From the NCBI GenBank assembly GCA_027563935.2, contig CM050449.1, positions 79,825,178-79,889,177 on the forward strand: a stretch of 64,000 nt of DNA, read 5' to 3'. This DNA comes from Costus lasius. Lineage: Eukaryota > Streptophyta > Magnoliopsida > Zingiberales > Costaceae. Position 1 is the first letter of the stretch; each line of letters opens with the position of its first letter. The position numbers were made by a program, and so were the translations under genes. Positions 43,951 through 54,843 of this stretch are shown piece after piece. Below the pieces are notes generated by a model, which was given only the letters and a program-made list of their open reading frames with translations, was not told where the DNA came from and did not search any database.

Positions 43951-45443
43951 CTCCAAGAGTCGATCATCTCTATTGAGGGGGCGATTAGGGTCTCATTTAT
44001 AGGGCAAGAGGCGGTTAGGGTATGGGCTAGGATCAAGACAAGTGTAGGGCTAGGATGAAGAGGTTTGAGATAAGGAAAGTCTCCAAGACATTTCCTTAAT
44101 TCTCATTCAACCTTTCCTCATTAAGCTCCACGCCTTCCTTGTGCGCCATGGCCTTGCCTTGCGCCCCAAGCAATGCCTTAAAGGCATGCATTCCATCAAT
44201 GGAAGAGGGCTAGGCGCCAATTGCTTCCTTAATGAAGCAATTTTGCCACCCTAACTCCATTATGCCCCTTAGGCGCTAATGGGGTTGGGTCTCTTCCCAT
44301 TATACCCTTTTAGCCTCTCATCTCTTCATGAGAACTTGTTATTGGGTCTCATTGGATAATGAGCTAGCCCAAACTCCATTACATGGGTTGATTAAGCACT
44401 TGGATCCAATCCAATGCAACCCTAATTCAAATGTGACCAACCATGGTCAAATACGGGTCAACCTGCCAAAAATGAAGTTTGGCTCCAATAATATTCTTCC
44501 ATCTCATCAGGCCCATTGGCGCTGATGAAATCTCCCAATAAGATCCGAGTTTTCCAATAACTCGATCATAAGGCTTCCCGATCAATACGAGAACTCAAGT
44601 ATCAAGGTGTGCGACCCTGTAGGTTCCTCTGACGCTGGCAGTGCTGACCAAAGGTCACCACAAGCAGTGAGTGGCACCTAGCAGTGCATCGCTGCTACCC
44701 AGGTCATTGGAATGGATATCGACATCGACATCCCCATCATCGCAACTAGGTACAGATGCATTACAGTCTCTTTGCCGAACTGATATCCGATTGGACAAGT
44801 GTGTCACCACTTGTTTTCATCCAATCACATGGCTATGACTAAATCAGGTTCTTACCTGGGTATGGCCATACACTTTCAGTCATAGAACCATAGAGGAGCT
44901 CCATGGATATCAAGCTTCCCAAAGGAAGGGGCAAATCCTATGTCTGTCCATTGACCTTCTCATATGGGTCGTGACACGCTCAATGACAACCTTTATGACC
45001 TTCCAACTACGGCAAGGTGTTAGGTTGCATCAAAGCAAGTCTCTAACCATATAGAATGATCAATGACCTCAAGTCAAGGGATCAATGCATCTCCTGTCAC
45101 TTATGAGGATAACTCATGACACCAAATCATAGCCTCATAGCGGGTCTATCCAGTATATCCTCCCATGATATACCCATGTGTCTGCGTTAGCACCCCGTGC
45201 CCTAACCAGCCCACATACCAGTCTCATAAGCACCATAGTTGTCCGATATCCACTAAGGTACATTGACTGGGGATCTTTATTTGAGCACAGATCCAATCTG
45301 TCTCCAGGGACATTATCATGTAAGTACACAATCGCAGGTGTAGACAGACAATGATAACGACAATGCCATAATGATATATAAATATCAATGTCAAGTAGTA
45401 CATAAGTTGACCAAAGCTAGGTCCTAGGGCATATACACCAACA
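43951..45443 (-). repeat. B2 3' LTR, proximal piece (1,493 bp)
   Basis: It matches 51491-52983. It includes the TATA box (ATTTATA on +, 43995-44001), only about 50 bp from the A2 insertion point, so A2 separates the promoter from the R/U5 part. The end TGTTGGTGTATATGCCC (on -) is shared with C. Confidence 0.94.
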
Positions 45444-45455
45444 ATCTCCCACTTG
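45444..45455 (-). other. Polypurine tract of B2
   Basis: ATCTCCCACTTG on + is CAAGTGGGAGAT on -, identical to that of A and C. Confidence 0.9.
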
Positions 45456-45464
45456 CACTAAGAC

Positions 45465-48400
45465 CTAGAAGTTGAGGAGTCTCAACCCCATATCTCTAGC
45501 GTGACCATCATGCTTCTGCTGCGCCAAAGCCTTGGTCAATGGGTCTGCTAGATTGTTATCTGTGTCTACTCTGCTAATCTTGACATCACCTCTGTCTATG
45601 ATCTCTCTGATCAGGTGAAATCTTCTGAGTATGTGTTTGGATCTTTGATGAGACCGTGGTTCCTTAGCTTGTGCAATTGCTCCATTGTTGTCATAGTAGA
45701 GTTCAATGGGGTCCATTGCACTAGGTACCACTTGAAGATCACATAAGAACTTTCTTATCCAAACAGCTTCCTTGGCTGCCTCAGAAGCAGCTACATACTC
45801 AGCTTCGGTTGTAGAATCTGCTATGGTAGATTGCTTGAAGCTCTTCCAGCATACAGCGCCTCCATTTAACTTGAACACATAGCCGGCTTGCGATCTAAAG
45901 TCGTCAGGGTCAGACTGGAACGAAGCATCAGTGTAACCCTGTATACTGAGCTCTTCTTGTCCCCCATAGACCAAGAACAGATCCTTAGTTCTTCTCAGAT
46001 ACTTTAGGATGTTCTTTACAGCCACCCAGTGCTGCAGACCAGGATTGGATTGGTATCGGCTGGTTATGCTCACAGCATATGCCACATCTGGTCTAGTACA
46101 CAACATTGCATACATGATCGATCCTACTGCCGAAGCATAAGGAATTCGACTCATGTCATCCCTCTCAGCCTGTGTTGTAGGACACTGGCTCTTTGAAAGA
46201 GTAAGGCCATGTCTCACTGGAAGGTATCCTTTCTTGGATTGCTCCATGTAGAACCTCTCCAGTACCTTATCAATGTAAGTACTCTGACTAAGGGCTAAGA
46301 GTCTCTTGGATCTATCCCGGTAGATCCTCACGCCTAGAATATAGGCGGCCTCCCCTAAGTCTTTCATCTCGAAACACTTCCCCAACCATGTCTTCACAGC
46401 TTGAAGACTAGGGATGTCGTTTCCGATGAGCAGTATGTCATCGACATACAAGACCAGAAAAATTACCAAGCTCCCACTGAATTTTCTGTATACACAGGCG
46501 TCATCTTCGCTTTTGATAAAGCCATAATCTCTCACGGCTTCATCAAATCGAAGATTCCAACTTCGAGATGCTTGCTTTAATCCATAAATGGATCTCTTTA
46601 GCCTGCAGATTTTACTAGCCTCTGCAGGATGGATGAAACCATCAGGTTGTGACATATACACATCCTCAGTCAGCTTCCCGTTAAGGAACGCTGTTTTCAC
46701 ATCCATCTGCCATATCTCATAGTTATGATATGCAGCTATTGCAAGTAGAATCCGAATGGATTTAATCATGGCAACTGGCGAGAAGGTTTCATCATAGTCC
46801 ACCCCGTGGACTTGTTTAAATCCTTTAGCCACTAATCTACCTTTATAGGTAACTATGTTGCCATCCATGTCAGTTTTCTTCTTGAAAACCCATTTGCATC
46901 CAATGGGTGTTACCCCATCAGGCGGCTCAACCAAATCCCAGACTTGGTTAGCTGACATGGAATCCATCTCGGATCGCATGGCGTCAAGCCATTTCTCGGA
47001 GTCCGGTCCACTGACCGCCTCATCGTAGGTCCTGGGTTCATCCTCAATGATGAAGATTCCATCGTGTTGGGTCGGCAGCGACCCATACCTCTCAGGTGCA
47101 CGACGAATCCTCCCAGATCTACGTGGGACCTGTGTCTGAGCCTCTGGTTGTCCAACAACCGGTGCAGGTGGCTCAGATTCCATCTCTATATCTTGTGGTT
47201 GAACTTGGACCTCATCCAAGTCAAATTTACTCCCACTAACTTCTTTCATGAGAAATTCTTTCTCCAGAAAGACAGCTCCCCGAGCAACAAAAACTTTGTT
47301 CTCGGCTGGGACATAGAAGTAGTATCCTCTAGTTTCCTTAGGATACCCCACAAACACACACTTATCAGATCTAGGTTCTAGCTTGCTAGAATCCTGACGT
47401 TTGACATAAGCCTCACATCCCCAGATTCTGATAAAAGTGAGATTAGGGCGTCTTCCAGTCCATACCTCGTATGGTATTTTGGAGACACTCTTAGATGGAA
47501 CGTTATTCAGTATCAGAGAAGCTGTCTCTAGTGCATGCCCCCAGAATGAGGGAGGTAGAGTTGCATGACTCATCATAGATCGAACCATATCCAATAAAGT
47601 TCGATTTCTCCTCTCAGATACACCATTCCATTGAGGTGTTCCAGGAGGAGTGAGTTGGGATACGATCCCACATTCCTTCAGATAGTCAAAGAACTCACCG
47701 CTCAGGTATTCTCCACCTCGATCTGATCGAAGAGCTTTAATGGATCTTCCAAGCTGGTTCTCTACTTCATTCTTGAACTCCTTGAATTTCTCATAGGATT
47801 CAGACTTATGTCTTATTAGGTAGACATAACCATACCTACTGAAGTCATCAGTGAAGGTAATGAAGTAGTTGTACCCTCCTCTGGCTTGTTTATTGAAAGG
47901 CCCACACACATCAGTATGTATGAGATCCAATAAACCTCCTGTCCTCTCACCAATCTTGGTGAAGGGCGCTTTTGTCATTTTCCCTAATAAACAAGGTTCA
48001 CAAGTATCAAATTCCTCCAAGGAACTTGAATCTAACAATCCATTTGCATGGAGTTGTTGGATGCGATTCTTGTTTATATGGGCCAATCGACAGTGCCATA
48101 GGAAAGCACCAACTGAACCACTCAGTTTGGTCCTTTTATTACTTATGTTACAAATAGAACTTTCCATATCCAAGATATACAGACCATTGCATAAAGTACC
48201 CTTCCCATAGAACATGTTTGCAAATGAAAAAGAACAGGAGTTCTTATTTATTTCAAATTTAAAGCCCTTCCTTGCTAAGCAAGGAATGGATATAATGTTC
48301 TTGGTAAGAGAAGGTACATAGAAGAAATTATCTAGTTCTAAGTGAAGTCCAGAAGGCAAGGAGAGAGTCAAAACGCCTACAGCAACAGCAGCAACCTGTG

Positions 48401-49385
48401 CCCCATTTCCAACTCGTAGGTCTATCTCTCCAGGCTTCACCGTTCTACTTTTCTTGAGCCCCTACATATTTGTACAAATATGAGCTCCACATGCGGTATC
48501 CAATACCCATGACATAGAAGTAGAAAGATTGACTTCTGTAACATAAATACCTGAGCTAGAAGTTAAGGCCAAGCCTTTCTTCTCCTCATTCTGAAGCTGC
48601 CTGCAGTCCCTTCTCCAGTGACCCTGCTCGCCACAGTGGAAACACCTCTGGTCCTTTGACTTCTTTGCCCTTTTCTTTAGTGCCTTGGTAGGACCTTTGG
48701 CACTGCCCTTAGCACGTGCCTTACCCTTCTTCTTTATCTTCTTGGTCGCAGGGACCAAAAGAACAGAATTGGGTTTGGTCTTACCCATCTCGCGCTCGGC
48801 TGTTTGGAGCATATTCATCAATTCCTCCCGTGTGCACTCAATCCGGTTCATGTTGAAATTAATGATAAACGGACTGAAGCTAGGGGGCAGAGAATGTAGA
48901 ATAAGATCCACAACCAGCTCGTTGTCTATGGCATGTCCCAGTTTCCTGAGATGATCCACGTTTCCAATAAGTTTAAGAACATGGGGTCTCACTGGTGCAC
49001 CCTCAGACAGCTTGCACCGAAAGACTGATTTGGCGGTGTCAAATCTCTCAGTTCTAGCCTGAGCCTCGAACATCTGTTTCAGACGAGTAATCATCTGAAA
49101 AGCGTTCTGCTCCTCATAATGCACCTGCAGTTCAGGTGCCATACTGGCTAGCATAAGACATGCAACCTCCAAAGAGTCATCTTGATGCTTTCTATAAGCA
49201 TCTCTTTCTGCCGTTCGGGCATTAGGCGGAGGAGCCGCAGGAAGAGCCTGTTCCAGGACATACAGCTTCTTCTCGAGCTTGAGGACTATCCTCAAGTTCC
49301 GATGCCAGTCCATAAAGTTAGTTCCAACCAACTTATCCTTGTCAAGGAGAGATCGCAGTGATAATCCGCCAGTGTTCGTAGCCAT
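45465..49385 (-). pseudogene. B2 copia gag-pol, full length except one nonsense codon
   Basis: The frame spans 1,306 codons from the ATG at 49385. A single TAG at 48462-48464 (codon 308) follows the protease active site (Asp about 296 in DTACG); B1 has Gln there. Otherwise it is complete: gag, CCHC knuckle at about 248-261 (CFHCGEQGHWRRDC), protease, integrase acidic residues, RT with YVDD ending at about 983, and RNase H with TDASFQSDPDDF and YYDNNGAIAQ. Truncated translation would still give gag with nucleocapsid but no pol. The sequence is clearly related to A but distinct, with much better identity to B1. Confidence 0.95.
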
Positions 49386-49561
49386 TATTCTACAACACCC
49401 AAGAAGAACAGATTAGTACTACTTTGAATCATTTAAACTGGACTTGTTTTAAATGATTATGGCTCCCACTATTTTGATTCGAATTGACAACCCACAAAGT
49501 CAATCGGGAAGTTTAAGACTTCCTAGTGAGATGGGATCCTTATTCCACACAGGGCTTTGCG

Positions 49562-49577
49562 TCCCACGAGGGTGGGA
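49562..49577 (-). other. Leader hairpin H3 of B2
   Basis: On - the stem is TCCCAC/GTGGGA with loop CCTC, preceded by GCATCTCA. B1 has it at 7367-7384 with a seventh pair. Confidence 0.65.
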
Positions 49578-49664
49578 TGAGATGCACAAAGTGACCCATG
49601 CTTCACAAGGTGGGCGCGCCGGCCGGTTGCTCCAAGCAACTCCCTTTATTGAAACAGTCTAGGC

Positions 49665-49701
49665 GTTTCATGTCCAGCGAAGGCTGGATACAACATGAAA
49701 C
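49665..49701 (-). other. Leader hairpin H2 of B2
   Basis: On -: outer stem GTTTCATG/CATGAAAC, bulge TTGTA on the 5' side, inner stem TCCAGC/GCTGGA, loop CTTC; all 14 pairs are Watson-Crick. In B1 this hairpin is split by the D insertion. Confidence 0.75.
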
Positions 49702-49884
49702 CCTAACCTTTCAATGATGCCTCTAGAATTTCACCATGTGCCCAGTACATGTGAATTTCTAGTCAAGTCCATTCCTAACCGTTATGCCCAGGGCCAACGA
49801 GTTTCCTTGCGAAGGCACGTCCAGGTTAAAACTGGACTGGGGAAATCATTGTCACCACGCACTTTCTAAAGATAAGTGGGTGTG

Positions 49885-49900
49885 TCCCACGAGGGTGGGA
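49885..49900 (-). other. Leader hairpin H1 of B2
   Basis: On -: stem TCCCAC/GTGGGA, loop CCTC. B1 has the same at 30707-30722. Confidence 0.6.
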
Positions 49901-50999
49901 AACAATTCACAACTCCACTGATCGATAGCTTAGTGAGGGCTACGCGTTAGAAGGCTACTAGACTTGATATTTCTTTGAGGGTTTTTAAGTCTCATCATCC
50001 TACGTTTTATCTTATGTCTAACAATACAGGCATGCTCTCCTATAGTGATAACATAACGATAAAATATTTCAGGCATGCTTTTATCAGATAGGGAAAGCAG
50101 TAAAGGATGATGTGATCAAAGCCCTTTCAAGACATTGAATCAACTCATGCCTAAGGAGATTCAACTCTTGACATAGGACTCAAGCCCCTATAATAGACCT
50201 AGCCTAGCCGCCCAATATCTTGGTCCTCAAGGTCGGCTCCAAGGTCCTTTCAACATGGTTTAGCTCACAAACCCTAAGGGTAGACCCCAAAGGTTCGGCC
50301 AATGCCATGGTCTTTCTTTGTGGAGGATGCGCCACCATGCAAGAAGCCAAGTTAGCTAGCACACAAACCCAAGGGTTCGGCCATGCCAAACTTGCGCCAC
50401 TATGCAAGCTTGTTGCGCCTCTTCCTTCGATGCATGCGCCAAGCTCCAAGTACATGCGCCACCCTAATCTTCTTCTTTGCAAAAAGGAAAAGCGGCACGC
50501 AGGCCTCACAAGGATACATCACAGGCATGCAAAGGTGGCTTGACTAATGATCACAACATCATGCACAATCAAGGTATTTATTCATGCAATTCCACATGCT
50601 CATGAAAAACATAAAATCAGAAATTTTATTTTTTCATAAAGCTAGTCTCTTCTTCTCATCTTCTTCTCACAAATCCTTTGGTTAATTGCGATTTATTTTT
50701 CAAGACGATTTCAGAGATCCTTTCGGCTGGCAATTTTGTCATATCAAGAGACCTGGCCAGTCCGGAGACACAATGCCCGTCCTACTTGACAAAATTACGT
50801 GCGCCTTTGATCTTTAAATCAAACAAGAAAAATAGTCCAAAAATCCAAAAGAGATTGAGAGGATGATAGAAAACAAGAAACCCTAATCTTTCTATTTTTA
50901 GAAAAATTGATTGCTATGCATCATGCTATTTACGAAAATAGAGATATGGCATGTGAGCATGAAAGAAAAGCATAAAACATCGTTCGAGGCTTGCAAGTC

Positions 51000-51011
51000 G
51001 CTCTGATACCA
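51000..51011 (-). other. Primer binding site of B2
   Basis: GCTCTGATACCA on + is TGGTATCAGAGC on -, one base from the LTR. Confidence 0.9.
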
Positions 51012-51012
51012 C

Positions 51013-52983
51013 TGTTGGGAAACCCCGGGGACATTTTACAATTTTTCAGAGTCATGGACATACATATTTGCACAGCGGAAGAATGTCCCCGAAACAGGCC
51101 GGTCCCAAAAACCCAGTGAAGATCGCATGCAAGGGAGTCGACACGATGAGTTAAGAAATACCTTAGAGCAAAGAAGAGAGCGATGCCGATGTAGGCGTCC
51201 AAGCGTCCGCCCTCTGCAGTCTCACACACACGGATCTCTTGAGTTCTCTTCTTCCTCGCCCAGTGCTAGCCTCGGGAAGAAGATCCAAGCCTTGTGTTCT
51301 CTCTTCAATACTTGCGCTACCTCCAAGGTAGAAGTGCCAATTGATGAAGAAGAATGCCGCCAAGCCTTCAAGTCTCTTGCGCCAAAGGAGGAAGAGAAGA
51401 TGAAGCTTGCGGCTAGGATTTGATGGAAGAAAAAGGTTGTGCCAATGCCTCTTCAAACCCTTGCTTTCGCCCCTCCTCTTGTGTTCACGCCTCCAAGAGT
51501 CGATCATCTCTATTGAGGGGGCGATTAGGGTCTCATTTATAGGGCAAGAGGCGGTTAGGGTATGGGCTAGGATCAAGACAAGTGTAGGGCTAGGATGAAG
51601 AGGTTTGAGATAAGGAAAGTCTCCAAGACATTTCCTTAATTCTCATTCAACCTTTCCTCATTAAGCTCCATGCCTTCCTTGTGCGCCAAGGCCTTGCCTT
51701 GCGCCCCAAGCAATGCCTTAAAGGTATGCATTCCATCAATGGAAGAGGACTAGGCGCCAATTGCTTCCTTAATGAAGCAATTTTGCCACCCTAACCCCAT
51801 TATGCCCCTTAGGCGCTAATGGGGTTGGGTCTCTTCCCATTATACCCTTTTAGCCTCTCATCTCTTCATGAGAACTTGTTATTGGGTCTCATTGGATAAT
51901 GAGCTAGCCCAAACTCCATTACATGGGTTGATTAAGCACTTGGATCCAATCCAATGCAACCCTAATTCAAATGTGACCAACCATGGTCAAATACGGGTCA
52001 ACCTGCCAAAAATGAAGTTTGGCTCCAATAATATTCTTCCATCTCATCAGGCCCATTGGCGCTGATGAAATCTCCCAATAAGATCCGAGTTTTCCAATAA
52101 CTTGATCATAAGGTTTCCCGATCAATACGAGAACTCAAGTATCAAGGTGTGCGACCCTGTAGGTTCCTCTGACGCTGGCAGTGCTGACCAAAGGTCACCA
52201 CAAGCAGTGAGTGGCACCTAGCAGTGCATCGCTGCTACCCAGGTCATTGGAATGGATATCGACATCGACATCCCCATCATCGCAACTAGGTACAGATGCA
52301 TTACAGTCTCTTTGCCGAACTGATATCCGATTGGACAAGTGTGTCACCACTTGTTTTCATCCAATCACATGGCTATGACTAAATCAGGTTCTTACCTGGG
52401 TATGGCCATACACTTTCAGTCATAGAACCATAGAGGAGCTCCATGGATATCAAGCTTCCCAAAGGAAGGGGCAAATCCTATGTCTGTCCATTGACCTTCT
52501 CATATGGGTCGTGACACGCTCAATGACAACCTTTATGACCTTCCAACTATGGCAAGGTGTTAGGTTGCATCAAAGCAAGTCTCTAACCATATAGAATGAT
52601 CAATGACCTCAAGTCAAGGGATCAATGCATCTCCTGTCACTTATGAGGATAACTCATGACACCAAGTCATAGCCTCATAGCGGGTCTATCCAGTATATCC
52701 TCCCATGATATACCCATGTGTCTGCGTTAGCACCCCGTGCCCTAACCAGCCCACATACCAGTCTCATAAGCACCATAGTTGTCCCATATCCACTAAGGTA
52801 CATTGACTGGGGATCTTTATTTGAGCACAGATCCAATCTGTCTCCAGGGACATTATCATGTAAGTACACAATCGCAGGTGTAGACAGACAATGATAACGA
52901 CAATGCCATAATGATATATAAATATCAATGTCAAGTAGTACATAAGTTGACCAAAGCTAGGTCCTAGGGCATATACACCAACA
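51013..52983 (-). repeat. 5' LTR of B2 (1,971 bp)
   Basis: An uninterrupted LTR; it shows what the A2-split LTR looked like. Its first half (on -) is homologous to the C LTR. Open frames within it are not genes. Confidence 0.95.
51535..51541 (-). promoter_or_regulatory. Candidate B2 LTR TATA box
   Basis: On - the sequence reads CCCTATAAATGAGACC, a good plant TATA box, in the same context as the C LTR boxes. Transcription would be expected to start about 30 bp on, near 51505. The match in the 3' LTR is 43995-44001. Confidence 0.6.
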
Positions 52984-52988
52984 GTTTC

Positions 52989-53155
52989 CACCTGTGATGA
53001 ATGCTTGTAAAATCTTTCTACCACCTGCGTGTGGTTCTCCCCCTTTCTTGATGTAAAATTTCATCTTTCTTTAGAATAGATGTAGAATTGTTTACATGAG
53101 ATAGGTTAAGGTTCATCAAAGACGACAAGGAGCCTTCTTCAATTGGAGTCAGAAG
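52989..53155 (+). other. C2 leader, second piece
   Basis: Lies between B2 and A3. No coding signal. It ends with AGAAG, the left target duplication of A3. Confidence 0.7.
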
Positions 53156-54823
53156 TGAAGGAACCCCTAATCTAAGGGGGAAGAAACCCTAAACATGCGC
53201 ATCTAGCATGCATAGCGGAAAGAGGGCTTCAAGTAGATCGCATATGAACTATATGTTAACTTAATTCAACTTAAGATCAAGTTTTGATCTTACCAATGCC
53301 ATGGATTGGATGGCGGCTTGGAATGAGAGAGAGCAAGCGAGATCTCCTCCAAAGAATACACACACCAAGTGATGAAGGCTTCCAACTTGCGCAACTTTGT
53401 GCTAGCAAAATGCCAAGTTGTCCTTCTCAAGTGGTAGGGATGAAGATGATGCTTTTGCCGGTTCTCCTCTTGTCGTCCACTCCAAGCTTCTCTCGAGTCT
53501 CGCCGAGCAAGAGCAAAACGCAAGGAGACAAGGGATGAATGAGCTCAAGCCGTTTTGGCGTTTCAAGGAGCCATGCGCTCAATGACTTTCCAAATTTGGA
53601 AACTCCATTAAGCCATGCGTTCTCCTCTTCAAGCAAACCGCCCAAAACGCTTATGGATCGAACCATGGGTTCACCCATGTAAACCGGTTCAATCCAAATT
53701 GGTCCAAACCAAAGCAATCGGTCTAGATCAACCAAACCCTAAGGTTTCCAATCCAACCGTTCATCTTATGATGCTCTTGATCTCACCGATCTAGCATCAA
53801 TACTCTCGATCGAAGCTTACCGATCTCAAGCCCTAATCAATCAAACATGATCAAGCTAGATCTCACTTACAATCAGAGTCTATATCCCTTTAAACTGAAC
53901 CCAAATAATTCAGTCCACACGATCTGACTCAAAGAAAGCCATATCACCAAATTGTGTGACCCTGAGGGTTTCCTTTAAACGTCGGTAACGATAACTTACG
54001 TTATCACGATCAGTGAGGGGTATCTAGCAACACATCACTGTCTCCCGATATAAAGGAAAGAGTCTTCCAAGACTCCACCCAAACCATAGCATAAGTGTGA
54101 ATCAACTCACTTGGCATACATGATTCCTTTGCCACTGGATGTTCTTATTGGACAAGCATGTCAAGCCTGTAACTCCAATACGATGAGCATGATTAGATCA
54201 GATGAACATAGTCATCTGGGTATGGCCATACACTTCCTCAATCATCTCATATAGGGGGGCCCTCTAGAACATCACACTCCTTAAACAAGGAGACGGCAAT
54301 CCTTTATCTATCACAAGTGCCCTAACCTGACTCAAGCTCACCATCCAAGATAGTCTATAATCATTATGTTTCAAATGATATTGAACTACCTCAAAACAAT
54401 GATAATCATCATTTAGAAACACAAGTGATCTCAAGTCAAAGGACATGTGCCACTTAGTGCTTACAAGGATCATTCACATTGTGACAAGCAATGGAATATC
54501 CGAGTAGGGTCTGTCCAGTACATCCAATGTACTCATGAGTCTACATCTTATTCCATGCTCGAAGCATCCTATAAGATTAGCACTCATATTAGTCTCAATC
54601 ATATCAAGGCTGTCTCATGTTCACCAAGATATCTCGACTAAGGACATAGAGCCTGTCAGCCTAGCTGAACAGCTTTGAGACATTATTCAGAAGTACACTT
54701 ATTACAGCAGACAAGATAACAACCTGAATAATAACCATGCCTTTTATAAACTTAAGAGTTTATTACATGATACTTATACAATCCCAAGGCCTCAAACATT
54801 AGCCTTAAGGGCATACCCCAACA
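53156..54823 (-). repeat. 3' LTR of A3
   Basis: 1,668 bp; shares A3-specific variants with the 5' LTR, for example GATAATCATC near 54404 and 61866. Confidence 0.95.
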
Positions 54824-54835
54824 ATCTCCCACTTG
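54824..54835 (-). other. Polypurine tract of A3
   Basis: ATCTCCCACTTG on +, CAAGTGGGAGAT on -. Confidence 0.9.
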
Positions 54836-54843
54836 CACTTAAT

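Larger units (their letters stand above)
49386..50999 (-). other. B2 leader (5' untranslated region)
   Basis: 1.6 kb between gag and the primer binding site, undisturbed, and so the reference for B1. It carries hairpins H3, H2 and H1, hairpin-forming blocks with CCAG/CTGG and CCTT/AAGG near 49800-49840, and the 12-mer GGCACGCAGGCC (50494-50505). The part 50455-50545 is inverted in B1. Open frames such as 50204-50543 are not supported. Confidence 0.85.
49390..51161 (-). other. Putative leader intron of B2
   Basis: Read on -: donor CTAAG/GTATTT in the 5' LTR (starts 51161) and acceptor GGTGTTGTAG (ends 49390), four bases before the gag ATG. A candidate TATA box lies about 375 bp before the donor. 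C has donors AAAG/GTACTAA (C1, 4276) and AGAG/GTACAT (C2, 33745) and an acceptor ending at 63166. Prediction only. Confidence 0.4.
34338..52983 (-). mobile_element. Element B2, complete copia retrotransposon carrying A2 in its 3' LTR
   Basis: The boundaries are TGTTGGGAAACC (34338) and ATACACCAACA (52983), with the target duplication GTTTC at 34333-34337 and 52984-52988. The 3' LTR is split by A2 into 34338-34815 and 43951-45443, which sum to 1,971 bp, exactly the length of the 5' LTR (51013-52983). I count about 14 differences between the LTRs (for example 34592/51262, 44148/51687, 45243/52783), roughly 0.7%. The internal region has a polypurine tract, gag-pol with one stop, a structured leader and a primer binding site. 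Confidence 0.95.

Noticed and set aside
50204..50543. Overlapping frames on both strands in the B leader, partly shared with 31044-31253
   Set aside because: Shared only because B1 and B2 leaders are copies; lengths differ and the frame is broken in B1.
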